Made by a program: the position numbers and the translations under genes. Shown here in pieces: positions 35,287-48,800 of a DNA stretch of 64,000 bases. Source of the stretch: Warburgia ugandensis (Eukaryota; Streptophyta; Magnoliopsida; Canellales; Canellaceae); assembly GCA_035236585.1 (NCBI GenBank), contig CP141132.1:53695880-53759879 (forward strand), in the 5' to 3' direction. Numbering within the stretch: position 1 is the first letter of the stretch; every line of letters starts with the position of its first letter. The notes beneath the pieces are model-generated. The model made no database searches. It saw nothing but the letters and a program-made list of their open reading frames with translations, and was not told the origin of the DNA.

Positions 35287-36398
35287 CAAATGCAAAACTA
35301 ATATGATCTTAAAACTAAACTAATTAATTAATCTACACTACCCTAGTCTAAACCTAGCAAGCTAATCTAGTCTATGCTAATCTAACTATAGTAATTAAAT
35401 GGAGGAATGTCTCACTCTATTTTCATAATAGTCAATATACATTTTTGACCCAGAAATGTATGATGATGATAGGATCAGATTATAAAAGACCACCATAAAA
35501 TAAAGTTTCATGGGACCAAATTAAGATGAATGGTCCCCATTGTTTGCAAACCGAAGAAAGATAAGGCCCATTTGAAAAATTACATAATATTCCTCCTCCC
35601 TTACATTTTCCTATAGTTGGGGGTTAATGTTCTTATTCTTCTAAAGGCAAGGAACTAGTGGAGTTTAATCCCTCAGTATCTTCTGATGTGCACCCTAGAG
35701 TTGATTGATGTTTGGTTGTAACATCAACAGACTCTCCATCTTATTTGGTTATAATTGGAAGGGTTTTATATGAACTAACATTGCTATCTTGTGATTGGTC
35801 AAATAAAAATTGTTGGTCCAACCAAGTGTTTCTTTGGCACTAAATGACATAAATGGAATCTTAGAAGATGTAAAGGGTCTTATTTAGGATGTCCATTGGG
35901 AAGTGTCCATGAATGGCCCCATATCCATTCAAGCAATCTCATCTTTCATAGATGTGTCTATATCTGAATCAAACTTAAAATGAGTAGGACATACCTTGAG
36001 TGGATAATTACTATCAGTTGGTGGGGATTGTTCAAGATTAGCTATGTCATAAGGATCTTCTAATGATATTTTCAACCTTATATAGTCATTTTTGGACTTC
36101 TCATTATTCTCAATTTGTTTAGTTTCCTCAGCCCTTTCCGTGAAGTCAACAATCATTTAAACCTTTTGAAATTCCACCTGCACACTAAATTATTTAGTCA
36201 ATTCTTGGAAATCTAGTGTATTCTACATATACAAATGAAAGGCCTCTTCTAATGATTATTGCCTCTAGTGGGGAAGAAATGGCATGTATGGATCATGTTG
36301 ATATGCTATTGGAGTCTTGGGAAAGTGTTGAGTAGGATGGAACCATGATGGTTCTCATTAATAATCCTAGACCAAGGGTGTTCGGGATGCCTAGCCAT
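35287..36398 (-). other. Mostly unassigned; weak retroelement linker fragment on the minus strand
   Basis: No gene is recognised. On the minus strand around 35880-36156 a stretch resembles the protease-RT linker of the Athila-like fossils: HFKFDSDIDTSMKDE and FMDTSQW, compared with HFNGDFDIEKFIEE and IMDTSKW in B. Next to it a PYMPFLP-like peptide (near 36260) could be gag. This suggests a more distant Ty3/gypsy fossil. The rest (35287-35880) is AT-rich with no visible signal. Confidence 0.35.
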
Positions 36399-36978
36399 TG
36401 ATAAATATTCAATTTTTTTTAAAATGTAGCCAATTATAGTCCATGTGCTATAAATTATAGGCATTATTTCTAGGGTTTTTTTTTGAAATTTTATAACAAA
36501 TGCATTTCTGACCTAATAATTCAAAAGTTTGATATTTGACAAGTTAAACAGCTAAGATCGATAAGGATGAAATTGAGGATCATGATCAAAAGATCAATTT
36601 AAAGCTTTAAAGTCATCAATCCAAAGGTCAAGATCATATTTTGGATAAGCAATGGATGAAATCAAAGGAACTAAAGGTGGCCAAAGTAGGCCCATGAAGC
36701 ATGCCATGCATTTCCATCACCTTTTCATGGAAGTCATTCAAGCCACCTTACCCATATTCAAGCCATGGACAAAGTGACAAGTCGAGGAGACAAGCAAAGC
36801 TAAGAAAGCTTCCAAAGATAGCCATGAAGTCTAGCCAATGGAGCCTTCAAAGTTAGCCCTCTAAGCCACCAAGTTAAGCTAAATGGAAGGCTAGGATTGA
36901 AGGAAATTCAAAAGGACTATCCATGAGATTTCAAGGGATGTTTTGAAGTTAATTAGGAGAATCTTATTAGGATAACAA
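36399..36978 (+). repeat. Partial 5' LTR of fossil C
   Basis: It starts TGATAAATATTCAATTTTTT and follows the LTR family for about 580 bases ('tagggttttt', 'acctaat', 'gatgaaattgaggatca', 'ccatgcatttccatcacc'). Leader sequence follows directly. Confidence 0.7.
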
Positions 36979-37170
36979 CTTTCGAGCAGAACCTAACTGG
37001 TAAGCAGAAGTCTAATCTAGATAAAAGAAAGTGCTATCTTGATTTAGGTTTAAGAAGCTACCACATATGCATTAAGAATAGATAAACAAGACATTGCTCG
37101 ATTAGTAGATATTAAGATTTAATTGTGCATCACATAGAGTTAGAGTTAGCATATAGATTAGGATAGTTTA

Positions 37171-40100
37171 TGTGACGACCTGGGTTTTTGTAACACATTT
37201 TCTAATATATTTTTGAAAGGCAGGGCCCTGGGCCCTTAATAGTAAAAAAATTTCTCAAAACAAAGCAGCAAAAATTCTTTTCTTTAGAACTTGTTTTGTA
37301 AAACCCAAGTCACCACTTCATACATAACATAAGTAGAACTCTGTATAAGATAAAATTTCATTGAAGGAATATACTTTTATTAAATTCTAGAATCCATCCA
37401 GTGGTTCACAGTACAGCCAAATCCATTACAATACTTGTCCAAATTACATAATCCAAAACTCAAAACTCACCATACAATGAAACTCTCATTGCAATACAAT
37501 ACTCTCAAACAAAGCAAAATACATGTCTTCAAGCGGTATACCTTGAAGATTATTCTCTTCAAGTCTTCTATCATCTTGAGCTCCTAACTCTCCTTCCCTA
37601 TATCTGAGATATTCCAACATTTACAATATCTCAGCAAGCAATGCTTGGTAAGGTATTCAAGATGCATAATAATTGACAATATAATTATAATACTTCATAA
37701 TCCTGTTATCCCTAAACATATTCATGTTTCTACTCTTTACTTTGTAATATATGTACATCCATATACATACATGCTATACATGGGTAAATCAGTTAAATTT
37801 ATGAAAGTAGTCAAATATCATTCCCAACTAAGCTGATCAATTCTCTTTATTATTTGAATTCAGTATTTCAGCTAATCCTACACTGGGAATTTCCCTTCTT
37901 AGGAAATATTGGTAATATATAATTACCTAGCATTTCATCATGCTAAAACATAAGGCATTTCACTATGCCTACTCTCATATCCATCTTAGTACAAAATAAT
38001 TAAAGGGCTACCATGCTACAGTCTGATCCGTACTAGTGCGCTCGGATAACTGCCCTATTCACTGCTGATACTACTGTGGAAAATATTATCTCACTGCCCA
38101 TATGAGGAGACAGGACATTCACAATGGTGGCCTTCCCATAATTGTCCCACCCAACTTTTAGCCTCTCATAGGGCAAGGTATCATCAAATCATCAAATTTC
38201 AAGAAGCGGGTGGCCAAACCCTCATAACTCCTCTAACATAACATCCCCCTAGGCTTATGCCTATTAAAACAAAATCACAAGCCTCCAAGCTTGTATGTAA
38301 AATAGATTTCATATATATCAGACAATCTGTCTTTTTACTTAGGGTTGAAATATCTTCTAGTGCCCTATTTACTTATAATCTAGTCCTTAACCATCTTATA
38401 TGTGTTTGGTTGGATCATAAGGGTTTCAGGGGATTTAATACAAGTATTAACATTACTCTTGTCAACATAAGGTCATGGGTTCAATCATGTACATCCCATG
38501 TAAATGCATTCATCAAAAGATCAAGGTCCTAAATCTTCTATCATCTAGTTCTTCTTTGATCTAAATTCAGTTATTGGATCATCCCTAAGGAGGATGATCT
38601 TGGTTTCCTTCCTTGAATCATCTTTGATCAAGGGTTTGGATTATCTAATCTAATGAACTAGATTTGATCTATAACATGCATACTAATAAACATGATTACT
38701 AAATATAATATGATGTTCTCATTCTTATTGTTCTTGATCATTCAAAATCTAATGGATCTTGTTTGATCATCCTTATCTTACTTACAGTTTTTATTAGGGT
38801 TAGATAATTTACTAACCTTTTATGCTCTTACTATTATCATTCAACCAGTTAATGTTTTGCTGGTTGAAGGTACCTTATTTCAGCCTAAGTCTAGACTGCT
38901 CCTCTTATTTCCAATTGGCTAAGGCTTACTAGCTAAATGGGTGAACACAAAGTAGTTACTTCAATCCTCATGTAAGGAGGTGTTTAGACCTCACAAATGT
39001 CAACGGAAGGTAAGGGAAGATCGACGCTCTATTAGAAAACCCCCTTAACCACTATGTTCAACATTCCCTAAAGTGACCTTAGCTCAACCTTTCATAAGGT
39101 TCCTATAAGCATGTTGACCCTAAGTATTCTTTCTAATTAATTTTAATTTAGTCCATGAACATTTACAATGTCATTCATGGGGTTTATTATTCTCCTAGTT
39201 TAGGCCAAGGATTTGATAATCCTTATATTGTCCTACTAACTATAGCCCTTACTAATTAAGTCCAAAATAATCCACTCTTATTTGTGTCATGAAACTCTAC
39301 TTTCTCATTAAATTCCATTTTTGGTGTTTTATGCTCTTTATCTCATAACAAGTAGATCTACTAATGAAATTTAACAATAAATGAATTATAAATTTAATGC
39401 ATAAAACTACATAATTGAACAACTTAATGATAATGATACAAGGTACTTAAAATTACACTAGCATGATTTTCAACTAACATACCTTAATAACTCAATTTAA
39501 ACTAACATGGACCTAAGGTACAATTTCATACTGTAGTATAATCTTACTTGAAATACTAGCATGGTCCTAAGTTACAATGGCATAAAATCATACTAACTTG
39601 GTCCTAAGTTACACTTGCATAAAATCACACTAAGATGCCCCTAAGATAATTAAATCTAGCAACCTAATATAACAATCTAATCACATATCATGCTAAAGTC
39701 TAAAAGTTCCATTAGCATGCTTTATAACAGAAATCACATTTAAAATGCTATTATCAATTAATAGAAAATGAAACTAATTACATTAATATTTTTAGAAACC
39801 TTTACTTATGATCCAACCATTTGATCTTAGATCTTTTCTTTTTAATCTAGGGTTTTAATTACATTTAGGGGTTTTTCTTCATTAAGGTCCAAAGATCATA
39901 TTGCTTTGTTTTTGTCATATTCAATCCATGATATCCCTAGATTTCATCATATTAACATTCATTCAATTCATCCCAAGGATCTGATCATTGATCAAGTGGG
40001 TCCCTTCGTATTTTTAGGGTTTTTCTACCATAACGGGTAGATCCCTTAATATATCTCAGATATGTTCAAATAAACCATAGATATCACTTTATTTCAATAG

Positions 40101-41796
40101 TATATCATTATTAAAATAGATTACCAAGATTTGATCACCTCAGATCTTGAAGATCTTGGCAATTGGAAACTTATTTCCTAAATATAGAAAGTTTCATAAG
40201 ATATTTTCTTTATTTTCTCATTTCATAAGAAACTAGATGTTGTAAGCTTTCCATAGCTTCTTTCCGATATCAATTTAGAGTTCATATGACTCCTGAATTT
40301 GGAAGTTCACAGTCCATTCCTAGGGCTTAGATTTGATCTGGGTCCACCAGAATGGACGGCCCAGATTATTCGGGAGGAGCATTCGAGCGGAACGCTATGG
40401 CCGTCGCTCACCTGTCACCAGGATGCACGACGGACGCTCCCGCCCTGGACTGTGGCTTATGTCTGGTCATCCCGTTGGGACAACATCACGCACGTGGCGC
40501 ACGCACAGAAATACTGTCGTGTGCCACATTTCGTACGCCATCCTGGGGACCCCGACCGATCGTGAGATCGGACAATCCGTTTTGGACTATCTAATCAATC
40601 TCTTTCAATTGAGGACCCAAAACTTAATAGAATCTCGTGAAACTTTTACCCTAGGGGTTTTGGACCCTTCTGGATCAATTGGTAGGGTCAGATTTTCTAT
40701 CTGAGCCTCAATCAGCATGACTTAAAGGTTCTGATATTTACTTTATTTGTACAAATTTTCACCCAAATCAAATTGCATTAAAATAAATTTTTTATTAAAC
40801 AACAATAAATATGTCTAGGAAGTAGTTCCACCTACCTAATTTGAGAAAAACGTTGGTTATATAGTCCAATTTAATAGAATACCAGTTTTGATGATAAGAT
40901 AGCCCAAGATCCACTCATCTTGTGATTTCTGTCATTTGAACCATTGGATCTCAAAATATCTTTGGGTGTTTTGTAGCTAAGGTATGGTAGGAGATTTTAG
41001 ATGGTGATTTCTATGATATTTGACCTGGAACAGAGTGCCTAATTGAATTTAGGTTTCTTGTTCCAATCTAGAGAGAGGAGAGACAAAATGAAAGAGAGAG
41101 ATCTTTTGGGAGCTTTGGGATTTTTGGAATGGGCCTATGTCTAGTTTTGTAGGGAAAGTTAAGATAATTTCATGAGAATTTTATGAACATTTTTAGAGGA
41201 TTTTTGGGGCCTTATTTACAGGCATTTTGGGTCTTTTTTTCATGATTATGTGTAATGATTATGGTTTATTTTTTATTATTTAATTAGCATTGGATTCTCT
41301 ACCTCCACCTTTTTCCCCAAGACCAGCTGGTAGGGGTTTGACCCATGATTTCAGGTGGGCTGGCCATAGGATTCCTTTTTAGGTCCCTTGTGGGCCCCAC
41401 ATAATGTAAAAAGACCATTTTGCCCTTTATGTATAAAAATTAGGGTTTATTCCAATGATCTCAGAATTGAGGGTACTTAGTGGAGTTGGATTCTTATTTC
41501 TCAGCACATTCTAAATTTTGATGTCTCAGATCTCGATTTTGGGTAAAATTACCATTTTACCCTTTTGTCCATAAAATGAAGAAAATTATAGATTTTTCAT
41601 CCTAATTCAGAATTTGTCATGCTTACAGTCATTCTAAAGGTTTTGCTGAGTTTAATTTCAATTATACATGTATTATCCTTTGATTATAATTTTATAAGAA
41701 TTACATTCTAAATAACATTAATATTCTAGCTCGGAGTTTCTAAAACTCAAACTTTATTAATTTTCTCAATCAATTACAAAAATTGGGATTATTACA
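37171..41796 (-). mobile_element. Solo LTR H, 4.6 kb (chromovirus type)
   Basis: It starts TGTGACGACCTGGGTTTTTG and ends GGGATTATTACA, with GTTTA on both sides (37166-37170 and 41797-41801). The joined flanks restore the leader sequence seen in B ('gggtagtttaagcaaggg'). No internal LTR boundary, primer site or polypurine tract was found inside, so it reads as one very long solo LTR pointing to the minus strand. It shares layout with the 2.6 kb LTRs: the 'gttcacagtacagccaa' block at about 37405, a 'gactgcctacgtgtgg'-like region, and a GC-rich island at 40340-40570. An alternative is a coding-poor element with unrecognised inner ends. Confidence 0.75.
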
Positions 41797-41801
41797 GTTT
41801 A

Positions 41802-43440
41802 TGCAAGGGCAACTATCTCAAAACTTAGAGTTAGGACCTTTCGACTAAGAGATTCAATGCAACCTTAGACAAGGGGAGAGAAATGAAGTTTCTATACCCA
41901 CAGTTGAACCACCAGCAGAAAGTCGAGCACAAAGCTATTAGAGATTTTTATGCCCCTCTATAACTCAACACCCCATTCTGCATAGCTTTACCTCCTACAA
42001 AAGTAGACCACTTTGAGTTAAAGCTAAGAGTAATCCAATTATTCTAGACTTTTTTTAGTTAAGACTAAGAAGACCCTTACCTACATATTAAGGAGCTCCT
42101 TGATATTTGTGCTACAATTAGTTTCTAAAATTTTTGGATGATGCTATTAGGCTTAGGTTATTCTCGTTCTCACTCAAGGACAGAGCCAAGTCATAGCTTA
42201 ATTCCTTGGAGGTAGGTTTCATTAATACATGGGACCAATTGTCTAGGGATTTTTTGAACAATTTCTTTCCCATTTCACAAAACAAATGCCCTTTGATTTC
42301 CAACAAAGGGATGATGAACAATATTACGAAAGTTGGGAATGGTGGTACTGCAAAAATGCCATCATCATGGATTTGAGAAATGGCAGCAAGTTCAATACTT
42401 CTATGAAGCATTGAGGCCTCAAAATAGATAAATGGTAGATGTAATGAGTGGAGCCCTCATGTTAAAAGATGAGAGTGAGGTCTAGGACTTTTTTCTAGCA
42501 CTAATAGATAATTCCCAGCAATGAGATTATTCAAATAGAAGAGAGAGAAATAACCAGCCAACCAAGAAAGGGGGTATTTATGGAGTGCATACTAATTTAT
42601 CCCATAAACTCGACTTTGTACTAGAGAGAAAACACAAGTACTATGTTTCAATCTTTTGTGGATGCCACATCCACTAAAACTTCATAAGAGGATTGTGCTC
42701 TCTATTCCAACCCAACCCATATGACTACGTCTTGTCCATCAAATAAGGCACTTAACAATTATCTAGTTGAATAAGCAAATGCATTGAATGCATATCGCCA
42801 ACCTAGCAACAACCCATATTTTGAGACCTACAATCCTAAATGAGCTAGGCATCCAAACTTTTCTTGGTCAAAGAATAACTACCAGGGGAAACCATCTATG
42901 AACTCCTACTCAAAACTTTCCTTGTGGAGCTATAATTCCTCAATAGCCACTTGGTTTTTAGCATCCACAACAACCAAAGCAACCATTAGTCGAGAATAAT
43001 ATTCAATTGTACATAAAGAAAAATTAAGACACTAATAAGGCTTTGAACCAATTAAAAATTGGCAACCCTCAAGCCATGGCTAAAAATAGACATGCAGTTT
43101 AGCCAATTGTTAGCTGAACTACATAATAGATGAAAGGCATAGTTCCCTAGTGAACCCATCCCTAACCCTAAGGTCCAATTTGAGATAGTGTTAAGTTCTC
43201 AAAATCTTAACCTTCATGAAAATGCTAAATCCATAACCACCCTTAGGAGCGGTTTTTAGATTGATAATAAGGTAAGGCCAGCTAAGGAAAATGGAAAGGA
43301 AGAGGAGGCAACCAAAACATAGGAGAAAGAGAAAAGATAGAGGACCTCTATGGAATCTATAGTAGAAGCACCCTATGTGCCTAAAGCCTTATTTCCTCAG
43401 TTACAGAACAAGGCTAGAAAGGGAAAAAACCTTCAACAAG
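41802..43440 (+). pseudogene. Leader end and gag region of fossil C
   Basis: After H the leader resumes ('atgcaagggcaactatctc'). Gag-like translation then runs in the order seen in B: FYAPL-QLNTP, LPPTKVDHFELK, FSLKDRAKS-like, the WKQQ/NNSQQ-DYSNRRERN stretch, and a low-complexity spacer to the nucleocapsid. Broken fossil. Confidence 0.7.
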
Positions 43441-43459
43441 TTAACATGTCCAAATTAAT

Positions 43460-44361
43460 ATTCCATTGCTCAATGCATTAAAAGATGGTCCCTCCTATGT
43501 CAAGTTCTTAAATGAGTTGTGCACTAGGAAAATAAGGCTAAATGTCCAAAAAAAGGCTTTCCTCATTGAGCAAGTGAGCTCTTTGATACAACACAAGACC
43601 CCACCAAAGTTTAGAGACCCAAGGTGTCCTACCATTTCCTACATTATTGGAGATCGTGTTATAGATAAGGAACTACTTGACCTAGGGGCTAGTGTTAACT
43701 ATTTGCTATACTATGTCTATAAGCAACTAAAACTCAATGAGTTAAAACCAACCACTACCACACTTCAATTAGAAGATAAATATCTCAAGATACCCATGGT
43801 TTGGTTGAAGATGTGTTGATATAGGTGGACTAGTTTTATTACCTGGTTGATTTTATTGTACTAGACACCTAGCTTGTATCTAATCTTGGTAGTCAAATCC
43901 TAGTTATCCTTGGATGCCCATTTCTAGCAATGTCTAATGCCACTAGGAATGGTGTCATGAAACTGTCATTCGACAACATGAAAGTGAAGCTTAATGTCTT
44001 TAATGTCGATCAACAACATTTATACCTTGCTGATTCTTATGATGTGAATTTGATCGAGAGTCTAATCCACCACATTCATCCGCTATCATCTATCTCTAAC
44101 ACACTAGACGCCTGGCTCCTACATTTTAATGAAGATTTTGATATAGGCAAGTTTATTGAGGAGGTAAACAATCTTCTAGAGGCTACTTGTATAATGGATA
44201 CCTCTAAGTGGGGCCCTTATGTGGAGCTAAGCCCTCCTTTGGAGTTTGTTCCCAAACCCTCTATAGAGCAAGCACCTACTCTGTCCCTAAAACCCTTGCT
44301 TAACAATCTCAGATATTCAGACCTAGGACCAAATGAAACCTTGCCTCTTATAATAGTATAA
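43460..44361 (+). pseudogene. Protease and linker of fossil C
   Basis: The best-preserved coding part of C: RLNVQKKAFLIEQVSSLIQ, PPKFRDPRCPTISYI, a DLGASVNYLLY aspartic protease site near 43680, VILGCPFLAMSNAT near 43905-43940, and the linker with HFNEDFDIGKFIEEVNN and IMDTSKWGPY near 44120-44225. It parallels B and A. Fossil. Confidence 0.8.
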
Positions 44362-44399
44362 AATCTAAACAAGGAACATGAGAGAAAACTTCTTAATGT

Positions 44400-45180
44400 T
44401 CTTAAGAAACATAGGATTGCTCTAGGGTGGACCAAAGCAATTATCAAAAGAATTAGTCTAGCCACTTAAAAGAAAATGCAAATCCTTTTAGGGAAACTCA
44501 AAGACAACTGAATCCCCACATGAAGGGTGTGGCCATATATTAAGTACTAAAGCTTCTAGATGTTAGCGTCATATACCCTATGACTGACAACACTTGGGTC
44601 AGCCTATTCAAGTTGAACCCAAGAAATCTAAGGTCACTGTAGTGAAAAATGAGGACAATGAATTGGTCCCCACCTACATGACCCTCAGGTAGAGAGTTTA
44701 CATTGACTACCGAAAGTTGAACACAATCACAAGGAAAAACCACTTTCCTCTACCTTTTATTGACCAAATGCTAGAGAGGTTGGATGGACAGATCCATTAC
44801 TCTTTACTAGATGGATATTTTGGTTACAACTAGATTCGTATAGTACCTGAGTATCAGGAGAAGACCACCTTCACTTGTCCTTTTGGAACTTTTACTTATC
44901 AGTGTATGCCTTTTGGGCTTTGCAGCGATCCTGTTACATTTCAAAGGTGTATGTTGAGAATCTTTTCTGATATAGTAGAAAGGTTTATAGAAGTGTTCAT
45001 GGATGAATCCTAAATATTTGGGTCATCTTTTGATGAGTGCCTGCACCACTTAAAGTTAGTTCTTGAAAGTTATTAGTAGAAAAACTTAGTATTAAACTGG
45101 GAAAAGTGCCATTTTATGGTACAAAAAAGGATAGTTTTAGGCCAAATTATATAACCTAGTGGTATAGAAGTTAATAAGGC
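44400..45180 (+). pseudogene. Reverse transcriptase of fossil C
   Basis: Contains TWVS-FKLNPRN-like entry, RVYIDYRKLN near 44695-44725, KNHFPLPFIDQMLERL, a LDGYFGYN block near 44810, TFTCPFGTFTYQCMPFGLC near 44865-44930, and FMDE/DS-FGSSFDECLHHLK near 44995-45055. This is the Ty3/gypsy RT order. Fossil. Confidence 0.78.
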
Positions 45181-45184
45181 TCAA

Positions 45185-47160
45185 GTGGATTTAATAGCCA
45201 ACCATCCTCCACTAAGGACATTGAAAGAAATCCTTTCCTTTATAGGACATGTTGGCTTCTATAGAAGATTCATCAAATATTTTTGCCAAATTTCCAAGCC
45301 CCTATGTAATTTACTTGCAAAGAAGGACATTTTTTACATTGATGACAACTATAAGAAAGCATTTGAGGGGTTGAAGGCCGAGTTGACTTTTGAACCCATC
45401 ATTTGACCACTTGATTGGAACATACCTTTCGAGATTTCGTGTGATGCATCAGATTATACCATTCGATCTATTTTTCGGAAGTGCATTGCTAAACTTTCCC
45501 ATATGATTATGCTAGTAAAACACTAAATGATGTATAACTCAATTATCCAACCAATAAGAAAGTGTTGTTAATTGGAGTGTTTGCTCTAGATAAGTTTAGA
45601 TCTAACTTGTTAGGGTCTAAAGTTATAATGTACTCAAATCAGGCAACTTTAAAGCACCTCCTTTCTAAAAGGATATGAATCCTAGGTTGATTAGTTGGAC
45701 ACTCTTGCTACAAGAGTTTGGCTTAGAAATTTAGGGTATGAAAGGTTCCAAAAATGTCATAGTTGACCACTTATTGAGATTAGTGATGGAGCACACTAGT
45801 GATTAGGTGCCTATAACTAAATCCTTCTCGAATGAACAGTTATTGCATATTTCCCAATTACCTTAGTATGGAGACATAGTAAATTACCTTGTTATAGGAC
45901 AGACTAATCATTGGACCAAATAAGATAAAAAATATTTTCGACCAAGATAAAAAGTTTCACTTACGATAACCCAAACTTATTCAAGCACTACGCAAATCAA
46001 GTGATTAGGAGATGCATACTAGACATTGAACATAATCAAATCATCTCCTTTTGTCATGATCATTCATATGGGGCTCATTTTAGCTCTAAAATGACCACTG
46101 TAAAAATTTTAATTGTATGAGTTTTTATTGGTCCACCATATTTAAGGACGTACATGCTTACTATACAGCATGTGTAAGGTGCCAATTGTTAAGAAGCCTA
46201 GGAAGGAGACATATGATGCCCATAGACTCAATCCTTGTCATAGAACCATTCAATGTTTGGGGCATAGTTTTCATGGGACCCTTCCCTAATTCTTTTGGGA
46301 ATTTTTACATCTTGGTAAGTGGGCTATGTGTCTAAGTAGGTGGAGGCTGTGCCCTACAAAACCAATGACCACAAGGTTGTGGTAAAAAATTTAAAAGAAA
46401 ATATTTTTATATGATTTGGTAGTCCATGAGACATAATAAGTGATGGGGGCAACTTTTGTAATAAATTGTTTGAGAATTTAATGAAAAAGTATGGTGTCAA
46501 TAGGATAGCCACCCCATACCATCCTTAGACCAGTGCCCAAGGAGAGGCATCTAATAGGGAGATCATGCGCATTTTAGAGAAGACAGTTAATCCAAGCCGG
46601 AAAGAATAGTAGATGCGACTTAACAATGCTTTTGTGGGCTTCTCATGGAGCCTATAAATGTCCTACAAGAATGTCACCCTATTGCCCGATCTATGGAAAG
46701 TCATGTCACTTACCAATAGAGCCTAAGCACAAGGCATATTAAGCTATCAAAAAGATGAATTCCAACTTAGATTCTATTAGGACCCATTAAAAACTCCAAC
46801 TCAATGAGTAGGAAGAATTGAGAAAAGATGCATATGATGCTGCATGACTATAAAAAGTCTGGTTGAAGGTTAAACATGATAGCCAAATCTTAAGAAAATC
46901 CTTCTCACCTAGACAAAAGGTCTTATTGTATAACTCTAAATTGCACTATTCCCTGACAAACTCAGCTCTAGATTGATAGACCTTATATAGTATGCATAGT
47001 CTATCCTTATGGGGCCATTGAGATTGAGAAGGATGGAAAAACCCAAAAAGTAAATAGTTAGAGGTTAAAACCTTTCATAGAATTGCCTAATCTTAAAATT
47101 GAATGGACACTTTTAGAGGCACCTCATTATCATGACCCACTTCATATTTTTTAGAGACCC
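45185..47160 (+). pseudogene. RNase H and integrase of fossil C
   Basis: The RT-RNase H connection reads LRTLKEILSFIGHVGFYRRFIK (partly quoted). RNase H follows at about 45420-45780 ([15 protein letters not shown]). The integrase zinc region (HDHSYGAHF, ACVRCQLLRSLGRR) and core (FMGPFPNSFGNFY) lie at about 46050-46320. C-terminal integrase similarity (HGAIEIEKDG-like) runs to about 47060. Unlike B, only one copy is present. Fossil. Confidence 0.75.
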
Positions 47161-47322
47161 TTGCAAATTACTATATTTTCAATCATCATTATGTTTACTT
47201 TAAGATGTAAAACATAGCACTCCCTAGGATGTAACCCAGATATGGTTTTCACAATCTCCTTTTGCTACATATTCCATATAGGATCTTATGTTTTCAAACA
47301 TTGGGAACAATGTTTCATTCAA

Positions 47323-47336
47323 GTTAGGGGGTGTAG
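47323..47336 (+). promoter_or_regulatory. Internal polypurine-like tract of fossil C
   Basis: GTTAGGGGGTGTAG follows a 'cattgggaacaatgttt' motif directly after pol, matching 24164-24177 in B. Confidence 0.5.
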
Positions 47337-47703
47337 ATTTACATATAGAAATTTTATTTTCTTGAGTTTTCCCAAAAACTAAATAATTTTTAAGGAAAGT
47401 TCCCTTATTTGATGAGATCTAGTTGTTCATAACTTAGTAATTCTACTTTTTTCACCTCACAATAGGAGTGCATATGGCTAGTTTTGCATATTATGCATGT
47501 GTTGAAGAATTTTATGAAGGTTAATTCTTGAAAAATATGTACATGACACATAGTAAAGAGTAATAGAGAGGTATGACTTAGAGACCTTAAGGAAAATAAG
47601 TGGACACTTATAACTGAGTGAGTTTAGAGACTATCTTCTTTCAAGAGAATTATTAGTAATTCCATAGTTTCTTCAATGTACATAATTTAGTGTGATCCTG
47701 TTA
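47337..47703 (+). other. Non-coding spacer of fossil C, left of the compound insertion
   Basis: AT-rich sequence that parallels B at 24178-24550 ('gtgcatatggctagttttgcat', 'gagaggtatgacttagagacc', each quoted in part). It resumes at 56816 after the insertion. No credible frame. Confidence 0.65.
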
Positions 47704-48371
47704 TGTGACGACCCGAGTTTTCCCATGCATTTTTAAATGCAATATCTAATTCCTAAGGCGAGATGCATCCCTATTCGAAAACCATTTTATAAAAACCATG
47801 CAATGCAGCGGAAAACCTTTTAGTTTTAAACTCATTTTGAAAACCCCAAGTGTCATTTGCTTTCACAACAACCAAAGTAGTTTTTGAAAGGCTTTAGAAA
47901 CCATAAATGTTTTTCCCCAGGTCTTTCCAGTCACAGTACACAGCCCAACTGTAAATTAATACAAATACATGTCCAAAGGGTTAAGAGTTCACTTGTATAA
48001 CTGTCTCCTTTTTTTTATTCACTTGCTCGTAGCGCTAATATCTCCTGAGACGTCTTCTATTTGTGAGTGGAACTATCCTGAAAAATGTTGAGGATAGGGT
48101 GAGTATATACTATACTCAGTAGGAGTCTATCACTAGTTTTATAATGCATGAGATGTTTTAAAATCATATGCTCTTTCAAAACATGTGCATGTCTGAATAC
48201 TCAAGTTCAATATCAATATCAAAATCTATTGTCAAACTGATATACTAACGACTTAAAGGATCACATAATTCAAAAATCAAAAGTATCATATACATATATA
48301 TCATAACATTATGATATGCATAAGATGGTTCATCGAATCCAACTCATGGATATCTAGTATGGTATGGTCGA
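47704..48371 (-). repeat. Outer D-type LTR piece, left part
   Basis: It starts TGTGACGACCCGAGTTTTCCC and follows D's LTR ('gatgcatccctatt', 'cacagcccaactgtaaat' with small differences) for about 670 bases. It is cut by solo LTR G and continues at 51138-51262 (the 'actatgcc-acgacctcctcgccgtgtgg' region). Confidence 0.75.
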
Positions 48372-48800
48372 TGTCATGACCCGGGTTTTTATATGATGCA
48401 ATTTTGATAAAAAGGCGAGATCTCTTGTTTTATAAATATGAGATGCATGAAAATCTTTCTCATTTGGAAAACAACCTTTCATAAAAATCCCGAGTGTGAA
48501 AACACATTCTCCAATAATTTAGCCATGGCAAAGTTTTAAATCAATATTGTTCCTAAGAAAGTGTTAGTCACAGCCCCAGCTATTAGAGAGTAACTACAAT
48601 CAAGTAACATTGAAAGATAAGATAGGGGTTTACTTACTTGTACTTAGCCTGTGTCTCCTAGTACAAACGTCCCTTGCCCTTAAGTATTTACTTTGTATCT
48701 GAAAAATGTTGAGGATTGGGTGAGTATATAATATACTCAGTAGGAGCCTATCACTGCTAGTTTTATAAATGCATGAGATGTTTCAAAATCATATGCTCAT

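Noticed and set aside
40299-40704. Three overlapping plus-strand frames of 80-123 codons
   Set aside because: They fall in the GC-rich island of solo LTR H and overlap in different frames; no family resemblance.
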